Positions 48,915-60,859 are shown, counted from the first letter of the stretch. The stretch is 64,000 nucleotides of DNA from Megamerina dolium (GCA_963854835.1 OY978526.1:66812765-66876764), one strand, 5' to 3'. A program made the numbers and translations. The notes: generated by a model not told the origin, from the letters alone.

Positions 48915-49348
48915 GCTTTCTTAATGCAAATCCCAATCCACAATCACATGCACGTGTTGCCAACTATGCCCTTATGGATCAGATGGCTGCTTTGCATTGG
49001 ATACAGCAGAATATACAAAAATTTGGTGGTGATCCAAATGCTGTGACATTAGCGGGACATGGTACTGGTGCGGCATGCATAAATTTTCTAATGTCATCAC
49101 CAACAATGGTACGTGGTCTCTTTCAACGTGCCATTCTTATGTCTGGTTCCGCATATTCATCGTGGGCTCTCGTCGAAGATCCAGTCATGTTTGCAGTGAA
49201 ATTGGCTAAAGAGGTGAATTGTTCAATACCAGATGATTTGAATAAACATCATGAACAGATTGTCGATTGCCTGCGTGAAGTATCTTTGGAGGATTTATAT
49301 GCTGCCGATATACAGGCACCGAATTTTCTAACAACATTTGGTCCATCG
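48915..49348 (+). CDS. Nlg: Neuroligin, coding exon 4 (inactive nucleophile elbow)
   Basis: The acceptor TTTTAAG ends at 48914, and the joined frame reads LGFLNANPNPQSHARVANY, then MDQMAALHWIQQNIQKFGG. Residues 378-382 are GHGTG, the position of the catalytic GxSxG elbow; the Ser is replaced by Gly380, so the protein should be a non-catalytic adhesion molecule, as known for neuroligins. It continues with RAILMSGSAYSSWALVEDP and a cysteine-containing segment (EVNCS, IVDCLREV) that fits the second disulfide loop. It ends TTTGGTCCATCG before GTAAGT at 49349, phase 0. Intron 3 before it is only 310 bp. Confidence 0.95.
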
Positions 49349-49617
49349 GTAAGTTTAAATGAGAGAATTGTTGAATTTTCTTTCTATCCTATATCTGATT
49401 ATATGTAATTTAGTGCTGGGAACAAGAAAGCCATATGTAATAGACTCATTTCGTTTAATTTAAAAACTCGTTTCCATTTTTCTAACTGATCTGGGAAATG
49501 ATCACCACTCATCGTACCATAATATTTTTAAACAATAACAACAGTACACTAAAATGCATCAGGAGGTCAGGGATCAATTGAATGCACTCAATGTAAAACA
49601 ATTATAGCATTGATATA

Positions 49618-49713
49618 TTTTGTCGGAAGTATTGCCAGTTGCTTGCCTACCACAACCTAGAGATCAGGAGGCAAACGCACTAACCTCAAAGCTACGGCAC
49701 CCGCTTTATCAAT
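49618..49713 (-). mobile_element. SINE, copy 6, head fragment
   Basis: On the minus strand GGGTGCCGTAGCTTTGAGGTT opens the tRNA-like head at 49713 with a decayed A-box, followed by the GTTGTGG area and then TGCCGACAGG-region remnants ending in CTTCCGACA. Most of the body is deleted. Confidence 0.7.
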
Positions 49714-49961
49714 GATTAGACATATTTAGACATCATTACACCTACTTCGAATACAAACTTATGCCTCCTTATGGATATTTTCACACTTTACACTCAAAAA
49801 TGTAAAGTTATCAATCTGAAAGTCAGTGCTTACGATTATATTCTTTAAAGAATGACTGAATTTGAAAATAGACGTGAACATATGAAAACCATGCCTAACA
49901 CCTATACAAAAGAAAGTTGTTAAATGTGTATTTACATATTTTGGGTTAACACTTCATATTT

Positions 49962-51523
49962 TTATACCCTGCATAATGCAATATGCAAGGTATATTCATT
50001 TCGGTCAGATGTTTGTGTCCACTTGAAGGAATCTCCGGAGATATAGACATGGATATATATTCATGATCAGCGTCGCTTAAATTTTCGATTTAACGATGTC
50101 CGTCCGTCCGTCCGTCCGTCCGTCTGTCTGTCACCTGGCTGGTTCGCACGATAACTTGAGTAAATATTGAGCTATTTCTACGAAATTCGGCACCTATGAT
50201 CCTATGTAACCTATGATCCAAGGGTACGGAGGGGATTGATATTGGGCATGATCTTTCGATAGCCACGCCCACACCAAGCATTCAAAGCTACCAACCTCGG
50301 AATTTTCAAAATCTTTAACTTGCAATAACTCACATCATATACCACTTGGGACAACAATATTTTACACATAGAGTTATATTACACAACTATATAACCTCGC
50401 CAAAAGTGGCTGAGCCACGCCTACTTTTTAGCGTAGCTCTCATACAAAGTGTCTGTAATTCTTTTAAATTGAAACAGCTGTAACTTCTACAATCTTCTGT
50501 CTAGAATAACCATAATTGACACTTAGATTAACACGGTAGTCGGAAATAATATGGCAGAAAATGAGTGTGCCACGCCCACTCCTTCATGGGTCTCCCATAC
50601 AAAGTCGAGCGAATTAAACTAAAATTTTAAAGCTCCATAACTTACAAACCATTTAGCGTAAGACAACGAGATTTAAGGTGTAGATTAGTATTGTAGGAGC
50701 AACTATGCTCACAGGAAATGGGCGCACCACGCCCACTGTTAATCGTAGCCCCCATACAAATTTTAAATTGAAACAGCTGTAACTTCGGCAATCTTCTGTC
50801 TAGAATAACCATAATTGACACTTAAATTAACATGGTAATCGGAAATAATATAGAAGAAAATCAGTGTACCACGCCCACTTCTTATTGTGGCTCCCATACA
50901 AAGTTGAGGAAATTAAACAAAAATTTTAACCACCATAACTTACAAACTATACAGCGTAGAACAACCTGAAGGTGTGGATTAGTATTGTAAGATCAAATAT
51001 ACCCACAAGAAATGGGTCAGCCACGTCCATTTTTTATAGTGGCTCCCAAACAGGATGACTGAATTTCTTTTAAATTGAGATAGCTGCAGCTTCTGCAATC
51101 TTCCGTCTAAAACAATCATAATTAATACTTAGGTTAATATGGTAGTTGTACATAATCTGGCAAAAAATCAACATGCCACTCCCACTTTTTAATGGGGCTA
51201 CCATACAAAGTTGAACTATTCAACGTAGGACAAACAAATTTAAGGTGTGGATTAATATTGAAAAATTAATTAGATTTACAAGAAAGAGATAAGCCACGCC
51301 AACTTTTTATATAGCTCCCATACTAAGTCTCGGAATTATCTTAAAAACCTCCTTTAAATTATCCCTTTTAGAACTCTCATAACATACAAAGTACTTCGTC
51401 AAAGTCAACCATATTTCGGGTGTAAATTAGTAGTATATGCAAAAATTATTTTCAAAAAGTGGAAATAAAAGTAAAATTCGAGTAAACTTTTTATATATAT
51501 ATATCTACATATGCAGGGTATAA
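49962..51523. mobile_element. TIR-bounded foldback-like element made of ~153-bp internal repeats
   Basis: TTATACCCTGCATA at 49962-49975 is the exact complement of TATGCAGGGTATAA at 51510-51523. Behind the left end lies a conserved-looking lead (TCAGATGTTTGTGTCCACTTG, CAGCGTCGCTTAAA) and a CCGT/TCTG microsatellite at 50098-50132. Internally, GCCACGCCCACT plus CTCCCATACAAAGT blocks recur at about 50414, 50571, 50728, 50869, 51022, 51175 and 51294, with spacings of 141-157 bp (the last about 119). There is no transposase, so it is non-autonomous. Confidence 0.8.
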
Positions 51524-51619
51524 TTTGGTCGGCCCCAGCCGACTGTAAGGAGATTTTTTGAATATGTAAACTTTGTCTCGAACTGAAATTTGATGTTTGA
51601 AATTAGTTTTACTGGATGA

Positions 51620-52645
51620 TACGAGGGCGGTCCCCTCGACCTAACAAAGAAAACGCAACAAATTTGGGAACATTTTTCTTTATTTCTCACCATATTCTCC
51701 TTTTAGCTCTATACACTTTTCCCACCGATACTCTGTAGTTTCGATACACTGTTTATAGTATGAACTGTTTAGCTCATTAAAATAGCCATATACCGCAGAC
51801 TCTAAATACGGCCTCTTTTCTTTAATTTCATCACTTAAATGCTGCAACAAATTAGCATAATACTCGCCGGTGATTGTTTTTCCTTTTTGAAGATAATCAA
51901 CAAAAATTATCTTACGTGCATCCCAAAAACAGACGCGATAAACTTGATGGAACTGTCGTCGCCTTATTTGGACGGGATTCTCCCCTTTCAGTCCACTGTT
52001 TAGACTGCGCATTTGTCTCAGGTTTGAAGTGGTGGACCCATGGCTCATCCATGATTACGAATAAAGGCAAAAACTCGGCCTTATTAATGTGAAACATCGC
52101 CAAACACTCTATATAAACATCTTCACGACGTTGTTTTTATTCTATTGTGAGCAAACGAGGCACCCATCTTGCACACAGTTTTTTCATCCCCAAATTTTCG
52201 GTCAATATACCATATATAGCACTTTTTTAAATGCCTGTAATTTCACCTAGCTCACGGACCTTCAGCCGGCGATCATTAAATACTAATTTGTGAATTTTCT
52301 TAACCATTTCTGGCGTGGCCACCTGAATTGGTCGACCAGTGCGTCTTGGCAACTCGTACGGCCTCGTTTAAACTCTGCCACCCTTCGTAAACGAAGGAGT
52401 ACAACGTAGTTCGGCTTTAATATTCGTTGGACTGAGACCTTTCAAAGGAAAGTATTGAATTACATAGCGGTGAACAATTTTGTCCATGTTTTTAAATTCA
52501 CTAAGGTCGTTAATTTTCAAGGACTCAAAAAAAATACTAAACAACATGGCGCCTTAATACTTAAAACATATGTTTTATAAAGTTGCGACTTTTCACCAAA
52601 GTAATATTTTTCAAACTACTGCCGCCATCTATATGCCGCCCTATT
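51620..52645 (-). mobile_element. Mariner element with third catalytic Asp deleted
   Basis: The minus-strand transposase starts at about 52484 (MDKIVHRYVIQYFPLKGLSP) and, across several stops and frame changes, gives VATPEMVKKIHKLVFNDRR, the first Asp box FVIMDEPWVHHFKPET (about 52057-52010) and the second Asp box FVDYLQKGKTITGEYYANLL (about 51905-51846). KEKRPYL then joins directly to ESAVYGYF and SSYYKQC, and the end is CIELKGEYGEK. The roughly 80-residue block holding the third Asp (PPYSPD in the family) is absent. Weak terminal repeats ACGAGGGCGGTC (51621) and complement of GCCGCCCTAT (52635-52644) bound it. Confidence 0.88.
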
Positions 52646-54390
52646 AATTATGCCTACCTATGATTATTTTCATAAAAATGAATATTAACGCTACACAACA
52701 TGAAAGCACCAACTACCTGCAGCACAAAAGTATTATCTTTCGAATTTATCGACTCTATCTTATCATACGAAAGTGGACAATAAAAGCCGTATTTTATTCG
52801 ACAACTCGCTATTTATGTGCCAATCAAACTTCACAGATCCTAAGTTTCTTAAACAGAGTTCATTTGATATTTACTTTATATATCAATTTCAAATGGAACA
52901 AATTCTAATTATTTTATAAATTTAATGTATCAAAAATAGTGAAATAATTTTGTTGCGACATCCTTCCTTTCCGTTGCTTTTAATTATAATATTTTTGACG
53001 TTTAAATAAATCGATATCGATAAATAACATCTCTATATAAGATAAAAAATCAAAGTAATAGGCAGAGCTGTAAAAGAATTGAATCATTACGGAATTCACT
53101 CACCCTTAATTCATTTAAAAGCTGCATCAACGTGGCTGCACTCTTTTGCTTCGAATTCATTAAAGAATGGCAGACAAACCATTCATCATTCTCAAAAGCT
53201 TAAAATTATCACACTTTCCCATTCATTAAAGAGTGGGAATTGAAAAATATCAATCCCATTCTTGAAAGGCTTAAAAATATGATGAATTCATTCAATATTA
53301 TAATTCTTTTAAACTCTGAAATACTGGAAATATGATATTATTTATTACTATATAATGTCAAAAACTGACTTCTTATAGTATCAAGCTAGTGTGTTTCTTG
53401 TTTCCTTTTCAACTTCTTCTTCTTTTCCCATGTGTTTGTTGTTGTTTTATTTACCTTTTCTTCTAAACTGATAAAAACTCTCCCCAATGGCTCTACCTTG
53501 TGTTATAATACCATGACAAAACCAATCAGCTGTTATTATTCACTTAAGGTGCGTTTTCGTACTTTTCTAATAAAAAAGATCCATCAACAAAATTTGAGAG
53601 ATTTTTTCAGTATTCGCTGCTCTGAAAAGTCAAATATACAAAACGGAACGAGAACGCAAAACCAGCAAAAACTTGCAAGTTGTACGGACAGCTGATTTCA
53701 TATGTTTGCACACAAGTTTAAAAGAAAAAAAAAAACGAATGAACTGACCATTAGTTGCTCCCTTGAAACATTCAGAAGGATTCAATCAGGTAACAAACAG
53801 AAAAATATTTAACAGCAAGCGATCAATTTACCCGCAATATGTTTTAGACAACGAGATGGCGATTTCAATATAAAAATAATTCATAAAAACATAAAAATAT
53901 AAATCGTAATTTAGTAATTTTAGTTTAATATTTCATTTTGTACATATATAGAAATTATAAAATAAAGAGAAGTAATAAAAATGCATAGTGGTATTATCAA
54001 TTTTAGTTAATCTTGCCAAACTACCCTATAGAGTTAACTATGAGCAGCAACAATTTTTCACAATTTTCATCTGAAAGTGATCTTCGCTGAGGCGAATTAA
54101 TAATTTTTGCATATAATACTTTCTTTATATTTTATATAAGCCGATGGCAACCCAGAAATGAAAGATACAACAACCATGCAGATATTTTGTAAACAACAAA
54201 ACGGGAAGAAGAAGAAAGGCTGTCAGATTGCTACTGAATAGATATCGCCACTCCCATTCTTTTTAGGCTGCAGCCATCTGCGGCTGCATTCATCAAAATT
54301 TAAATTCTGTGAATTCTTTAGGTTTTTCAATTCATGAATTGAAACGAATAGAACTCATTAATTTTTATCAGCCTAAAGATTTCACACCGG
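52646..54390. other. Intron 4 DNA, nothing recognised
   Basis: AT-rich with short incidental ORFs. CATTCTTTAAAG/CATTAAAGAATGG-type words around 53100-53270 recur loosely (ATTCATTAAAGA, CATTCTTGAAAG). Confidence 0.45.
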
Positions 54391-54391
54391 T

Positions 54392-54751
54392 GGGTGCCGT
54401 AGCTCAGTGGTTAGTGTGTTCTCCTTCTGATCTGTAGGTCATGGTTCAATCTCCGTCAGATGCATAACAAATTTAATATCGATAAGATTTTTCTTTCGAA
54501 TGGTACCCACCTGTCGGCAAGCAATTGGCAATTCCTCCGACTGTAACAACTTGCCATGAAAAAGCTTCTAAAAGAACTCTGTGACAAAGCTCAGAAAAAG
54601 TGATGTCACAAGTGTTCTGCCGTTCGGAACCGGTTAAAATCAGTAGGTCCCTTCTAATAGTGCCCAAATTTAAGACGAACAACAGTAATGGAAGAGAAGC
54701 TCGGCCAATGAGCCCTTTGGGGCTTTAAGTGCTACATATTTATTTATTTTT
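54392..54751 (+). mobile_element. tRNA-derived SINE, copy 7 (full length) with 13-bp TSD
   Basis: The head GGGTGCCGTAGCTCAGTGG and B-box TGGTTCAATCT are followed by the full body and tail ACATATTTATTTATTTTT. AAAGATTTCACAC occurs at 54375-54387 and again at 54752-54764, a perfect 13-bp TSD. It is about as well preserved as copy 4, and both share GGGGCTTTAAGTG at the 3' end. Confidence 0.93.
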
Positions 54752-54764
54752 AAAGATTTCACAC

Positions 54765-56890
54765 ACTGAATGCTAGAAAAAAAAAATTTCAGCTTTTCAA
54801 AATTTAAATAAAAGAATTAAAAGTGAAAATGAGTTCACAATTTTACAGCTCTGGTAATAGGCAGCATTGAACTTAGTGAGTATGCTAAGATTTTTAGCGC
54901 CTATAGTTTTATTCGCAAAAGTTAGCATCTTTGTTGTTGTTTGGTCATATACTTATCGATGCTAGCTAAATAGGAGTGACGAATGAAACATAGCCATTGT
55001 AATATTACTAGCAGTATTATTGTGAAGTATTTACTGACGATGAAGGCAATTTCCTCCAGCACTCGGGCAAGTGTTGCCCATTGTACCAAAAAAAAGCATA
55101 TATTCCTGATATTCGATATTAGTTTCGAAAGAATTTTTCATAGTAAATCAAATATTCAGTCATTTGCAAAGAAACTAATTTATGTACCTTTAACGTAAAT
55201 ATCATTTTCGTATAACTATGCATCATCAGAGAGCTTAAAGCAAAATAGATATGAAATTAGAAATTTACATCTTCCCATCGCACAGTAACATATTATGGTA
55301 TGCTTAAACTAAATTGCTCTTAAAATTTATTTATATTTCTTTTTCATCTATCTGCTCTAACTTTATAACCTAGAATGACTTTGTTTCACATTTATCTTAG
55401 GCTATCATTACTCTTCTTTGCAAAGCACTCTTTATTATCATCGTAAATTTTACGAAGCCATCTTCCGCCTGTATATGTATGTATTGTACGTATATCTCAT
55501 ATATTTGTTTGTATCCTATGCCAGATTGATTTTATTTCACTGTTTAATTAAAGTATCTATTTAAAGAGCTTTACTACTATTACTACTACTACTACTACTA
55601 CTCATATTACTAGCGACGATATATTTATGGTTAATCATAAAATGGAAATGACACATTTTAGTGAAAACATAGTGCACATCAACTATGTATGAGCATCTAT
55701 AGTATTGCACTAATGTAAAGCCTTCATTTAATGCATTCGAAATGTGATGAATGTTTTAAAACAAAGAAATAAAATGATTCTAAAGTTGTAAAATAAAATT
55801 TAGAGTTGACTATATGGTGTACGTGTTTATGTACGTGCAATTCAAAAACTAACAACAATGAGCACATTATCAAATTAGTAAGGGAAAAAGACAAAAAAAC
55901 TGAAAAAATATATATCTAAAACACATAGATGCATTAAAAATTGAATGAAAAATGCTACACAGCATAGAAATAATGTCCTTGAGAACAAGGAAAACAGAAA
56001 CGGATGCCAAATAAAATAAACAAACAAACAAAACGAATCTTTCTGTTGTCGTAAAAATTAAACGCACAATTCTGTCGAATTAACAAAGTATATGTTCATA
56101 CATTTGGTCATATTTACTATCGCATAGGAGTACTCACTGTGTACATATATGGACAATATATATTGTCGCATAGTATATTAACTGAAGATACAAGAAACCC
56201 ACCCACAATGACAACGACGACAAAATAATTTACAGTACATATAACTTTATGAGGCAATGAAAAGAAGAGAAAAAAACGCAGAACAGCAGCTAGAAGAAGG
56301 AACCAAAAAAATAAATAATAACAACTATGCAGAAGAAGAGAATGGAAAACATCTCTATGCAATTGAAAGGCATAGTTAGGCACCCCCACTCTACTTAGAT
56401 ACCAAAACCAGTAGCGATAGCAGCAGTAAGATAATAATATCGGAGCGCATGTTGAAGTGTCTTCTCTTTTGCCTGCCTATCCGTCCATCTGACCGTCCAT
56501 CTGTTCACTTAGTTAGCATTGTTGGATAGCCAGTAATGAGAACTATAAGTCTTAGTTACATATTACCAACACCAATATTCTATATAGTACTCGCACACAT
56601 AAGTGTCTCAATTGCGGATGACATTTTAAAATTGTCGTTTTTACAACTCTCATGACACACATATACGTTAGCTTCTATTACATGGCAGCTTCTGTGCTAT
56701 TCATTCAGCTTAAACAACATGATGACATTACGACAGATATTCACTGTGTATAATGAAATAGAAGCACCAGAGAAAAAATATAATAAGATACAACAAGCAG
56801 GCAAGATTCAAAGGAAATAAATAAAAAACTCTACAAGAGTCTAAGAGAGTTGAGGGAAAATACAAAAGAAAAATTGTTTTACAGTCGGCG
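54765..56890. other. Intron 4 DNA with microsatellites
   Basis: A CTA/TTA triplet run lies at about 55572-55603. ORFs on both strands are short and without domains. No gene is seen. Confidence 0.5.
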
Positions 56891-56924
56891 TAGATCGACC
56901 GATTTATAGACTGGACACTATCAT

Positions 56925-57700
56925 TTCAGCTGTGGTAGAATTTTCGAGAATATACTGCATAGGAACATCTCGCCGACTGCATTTCTTTTTCTTTTGTGGG
57001 ATTAGTGGGATTTTAACTAGGTCCCTGGGAACTATGAATCTGTTGCCTATGTAGTTCAGTCTGCGTCTAGCCACAGCTGAGCAATTGCAAAGAACGTATT
57101 CTGCTGTTTCCTGCTCTTCCAGGCAGAGTCGATAGATATCGTTGTTAACCACACCCATTTTCATAATATGATAATTAAGTTTACAATGACCTGTTAATAG
57201 TTCAGTGTAGAGTTTAATGTCTTTTCTGCTGATGTTCAAGATAACATCTACCTTAATGTGTTCAGGGTCAATGAATCTGCCGCATGCCTGTTTGGGCTCT
57301 CCATTATTTGGTTAGACAACTTTTTTCCTCTTCATATATTAAGTTGTTCATGAAGCTAATGTTTACCCCGCAGAAGAGTTCTGGTCCTATGAAAGGAGTG
57401 TCTGTGCCATTTTTGGCCAGTGAATCTGCCATTTCATTTCCTGCATGCCCCTCGTGTATCGATACCCATATTAGAGTCACAGACCAACTTAGTTTGGAAC
57501 GAGAAATTCATTAGTGATTTTATAGCTGCCTGACTGCCTGAAAGAATGCATATGTTGGTTTCTCGAGTGCCCCTACTTAGACATCCACTGACAGATAGCT
57601 CTAAGGAATGGACCTCCGCTCCAGCACTACCATCTTCCATTTTGGACCCATCAGTGTACCATAGCTGTGAGCCCTATTTCAAAAAAGCACGTGGGATTCT
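56925..57700 (-). pseudogene. LINE remnant on minus strand (same family as 44.7 kb)
   Basis: Read on the minus strand, GSQLWYTDGSKMEDGSAGAE (about 57672-57613) is the RNase H start with its catalytic Asp. NICILSGSQAAIKSLMNFSF follows (SDSQ changed to SGSQ), then LLTGHCKLNYHIMKMGVVNN and the knuckle CLEEQETAEYVLCNCSAVARRRL (about 57131-57060). It is close to the 44.7-45.4 kb copy but has its own damage: loss of the WVPGH region frame, a His-to-Tyr change in the knuckle (AAHVLC to AEYVLC), and no 3'UTR motif. RT is absent. Confidence 0.85.
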
Positions 57701-59827
57701 TCCAGACTGACGTTATCAGGATTAAACGTCTTTTGAAACTAGCCATGCATTTACCATGGAAATCTTAAGTAAATGGCAGAATATTCTGATGTACTATTTT
57801 CGGCATTTCAATAGAAGAATCTATCTACAACGCCCACGTGTAGGTAGTATTCTTTGATGATTTGGTTACAGAGATTCTTACTTTGTGTTGCTTCCTATCC
57901 CAACGTTCAACAGTAGCATTTGCGGTGGCAGCATTATCAGTGAGATCATCCGTAGGTGGCAAAGGGTCGGAAACCCAATACTTTATTCCTTTTTCGTGTA
58001 GGCGAAGAAGTCTCCTGTGCCACAATGGACAAATCGACTTGCATTGACGTACAGAACAAGAACATAGATTCCAGAAGCTTCAAGAATAGTTACGTCCATC
58101 TCATCATTTTTGGAAAATATGCCAGAAATTATCGTTTCATCGTTGTGGTATTTGAGTTATATAAATCACTTCATCTGATCCATCATCTGCCCATTCAATT
58201 TCATCAACCGATCATCATTGGTCGGATACCCACCATTTCATCATCGGTATCATCATAAACCATAGCCGTCATCTCATTAGCATTGTTAGTAATAAACACA
58301 ATTGTCTTGCCCATTTCGTAGTAAATTAGTGAGCACTACAATATTATGCCATGTGCTAAAGATTTTTGTTCTAGATTGAATATTAACTAAGCTTTTTTAT
58401 AAAATTCTTGACATACGTGTGTAGCTCCATGAAATATTAGGTCCTATTGTTTCAAAGTAGTAACATTGCAGCCTCACTTTTACATCAAATTTAGCAACAT
58501 CATTACGTGGGTCAAAGTACATAGCAGAGACTTTGTAGGGAAAACATTTAAAATTCCAAATACTTTACAACTTTCTTCGTGCATATTGTGTTCTCAAACT
58601 ATGACTATGTGCTCCAAATTTCAATATTTTTTCACATTTCATCATCATATGAAATCCAATATCTTGAGAACTCCGAAATATATGTAAGCAAAATATTTTC
58701 TACAAATTTTATTGATGAATAATCGATCCTTCAGCGACCTTATGCACTTAGATAGCTTCATTGGAAATTTCTTACAAATTATATCATAAACGCATGCACA
58801 TTTCTCATCGCTTTCTTTAAACAATATGACGACCGAAAACATAAGAAGTAAATTTACGAAGAACCTTATTCTTTGTTAACATAAAATCATATTACTTGAA
58901 TGAGCCTCAAATAATTTGAGATGTACTACTTAATATAAATATAGATTCAAAGGAAAGAGAAATACGAAATTGTATATCAATGGGGATACTATAAAATACT
59001 CATACCCCTCATGGTCTTTATCATCATTACCTAGTACCATTATTTTCGTTGTTGTTGTTGTTATTGTTATTCATATTATTGTGCCATTTCAATATTCTAC
59101 CATTCATTTTCATATTACCAACTTCATCCAGCTTCCTTCGTATCTGTTCTAACAAAAAAAAAATTGCCTGCCTTATTGCTTTGTTCTCTGTCATACAGAG
59201 CTTCACGTTGTTGCGGTTGCAATGTTGGCGGTTGTAGTGTCATCACAACAAGCATTTCGTTAAGAAGGTTGCGACAGGCACATGACATTCACATCCTCTC
59301 CAATTATATACTGACGCCGTCTTCGTTTTAACATTTTTCATATCTGCTTTCTTCTCCCTGCCTCGCTCTATCCCTCTCTCTCTCTCTCTCTCTTTCTCTC
59401 TCACTCTCTCTTTTGCCTTTTTCTATATTCCCTTTTAATGCTTCTGGCTCATCTCTGATATTGTTCGTACTCTCCCCTCTGTTTGTTGATTTTACATAAG
59501 TATTCCGGTTTGTGGTTTTTGGTTGCACCTCATCCCTTAAACTTTTTTGTTCTCTCTCATCAACCTTTTATAATAAAAAGAATAACAAATAAATAAAGAA
59601 AAATGTGCAAAATGCAAAATACAATATTTAAAATCTCGATCAATGCATCTGTCTCATTCACGCATTCGGGCACTTGACTTTATTACTTATTTGCTTAACA
59701 GACAGGCGTTTACTTATTTTATTATTCATACATTCATTCATTCGGTAGGTACTACTACTGTTGTTGTTATGCCATTCGCACAATTCACACAATTTAATAT
59801 CCTCTTTGCATTTTCTTTTCAATTTAG
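57701..59827. other. Distal part of intron 4
   Basis: A 66-codon minus ORF at 57825-58025 has a mixed, protein-like composition (KYWVSDPLPPTDDLTDNAA), but I do not recognise it; it could be another transposon fragment. The rest is AT-rich with TTG and CT microsatellites. Confidence 0.4.
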
Positions 59828-60235
59828 GTTGATGGCGTCGTTATCCGTCCCGGACATTCCAATCTCGATATCGATGATTTAATGACGCGCAGCATTAAAC
59901 GATATGCTTCTGATGGCGGTGGTGGCACGAGTTACAGTAGCTCTGGTAGCGGTGGTATTGGTAGTAGCGGTGGTGGCAATTCTGGTGGCACAAGTAATAT
60001 TGGTAGCGGCAGTGGTAGTTACTTTAGCGGCGGTGGTTTCTCAGCATCTTATAGTGCTGGCAGTGGTATGGGCGCCCATTATGATGTACTCTTTGGTGTT
60101 GTGACCGGTGAATCGATATGGCGTTTTAGCGCTCATGACATCCAAAACGGTTTCGAGGGTGATCGGCGCGATAAAATCATTCGTACTTATGTAAGGAATG
60201 CCTACAATTATCATCTCAATGAGATTTTCTATACG
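59828..60235 (+). CDS. Nlg: Neuroligin, coding exon 5 with Gly/Ser-rich insertion (gene continues beyond window)
   Basis: The acceptor CAATTTAG ends at 59827 and opens in phase 0 with VDGVVIRPGHSNLDIDD, the expected continuation of FGPS from exon 4. A Gly/Ser-rich low-complexity stretch of roughly 50 residues follows (about 59924-60078). The conserved fold then resumes with HYDVLFGVVTGESIWRFSA, HDIQNGFEGDRRDKIIRTY and NYHLNEIFYT. The exon ends TATACG before a consensus GTAAGT at 60236, phase 0, length 408 bp. The remaining exons, including the membrane-spanning segment and cytoplasmic tail, lie past the window end. The insertion probably sits on a surface loop; that is inference. Confidence 0.93.
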
Positions 60236-60859
60236 GTAAGTAAAAAAAAAGAAGAAAGAAAACGTATAAATAGTTATATAGAGACACATACATAAACATA
60301 GCTGGTTAGTTAGTTAGTCAATTGTCTGTGTGAAAATTTACATTTTGCAATTTGTGCGCCAAAATGAAAACACAACGAAAATATGTTGATTTCTTTTTCA
60401 TTTCTTTTAATATTTGTTTTATATTCTTTTTTTTTTATTTTGTTTTTATTTATTTATTTATTTTTTTTTTTTGAAAATTCATTTGATTGTCTCCACCATC
60501 TCTTTAATGAGGTTTAACATCCTGAGGCCAGCTTATTTTGATAAAAGCGATAAAACAAAAAGAACGTGATGTCATAAAGTTGAAATTTGAATATTTGGCG
60601 ACAATATTGTATTGAAAATATAATGATTTTTTCTTTCTATCAAATTCCAAGCTAATCTAATGAGAATTAAGATGTTTAATAATGAAAAGTGCCCATCTTG
60701 TTGTATGAATTTTTAAATAAATATTTTTTACAGTACTTATCAATACAAAAATAATCATTTGATAAAAAGTATCACTATAAAGAAATTTAAAAATTTACAA
60801 TCCCGTATTTTTTAACTAATGAATGTTATGTTCATGTTGAATGGGCATGAAAATATTAA

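Larger units (their letters stand above)
49349..59827 (+). other. Neuroligin intron 4 (10.5 kb)
   Basis: Bounded by a GTAAGT donor and a TCAATTTAG acceptor. It holds a SINE head fragment, a TIR-bounded repeat element, a deleted mariner, a full SINE with TSD and a minus-strand LINE remnant. Between 52.7 and 54.37, 54.8 and 56.9, and 58.0 and 59.8 kb I see only AT-rich DNA with microsatellites (for example CTA/TTA triplets near 55575-55603 and a CT tract near 59365-59410). Confidence 0.85.

Noticed and set aside
50098..50132. CRISPR-like direct repeats
   Set aside because: This is a CCGT/TCTG microsatellite without spacers, in a eukaryotic intron.
57825..58025. Minus-strand 66-codon ORF as extension of the LINE
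   Set aside because: I could not match it to RT, endonuclease or ORF1 motifs of the neighbouring LINE, so it is left unassigned.
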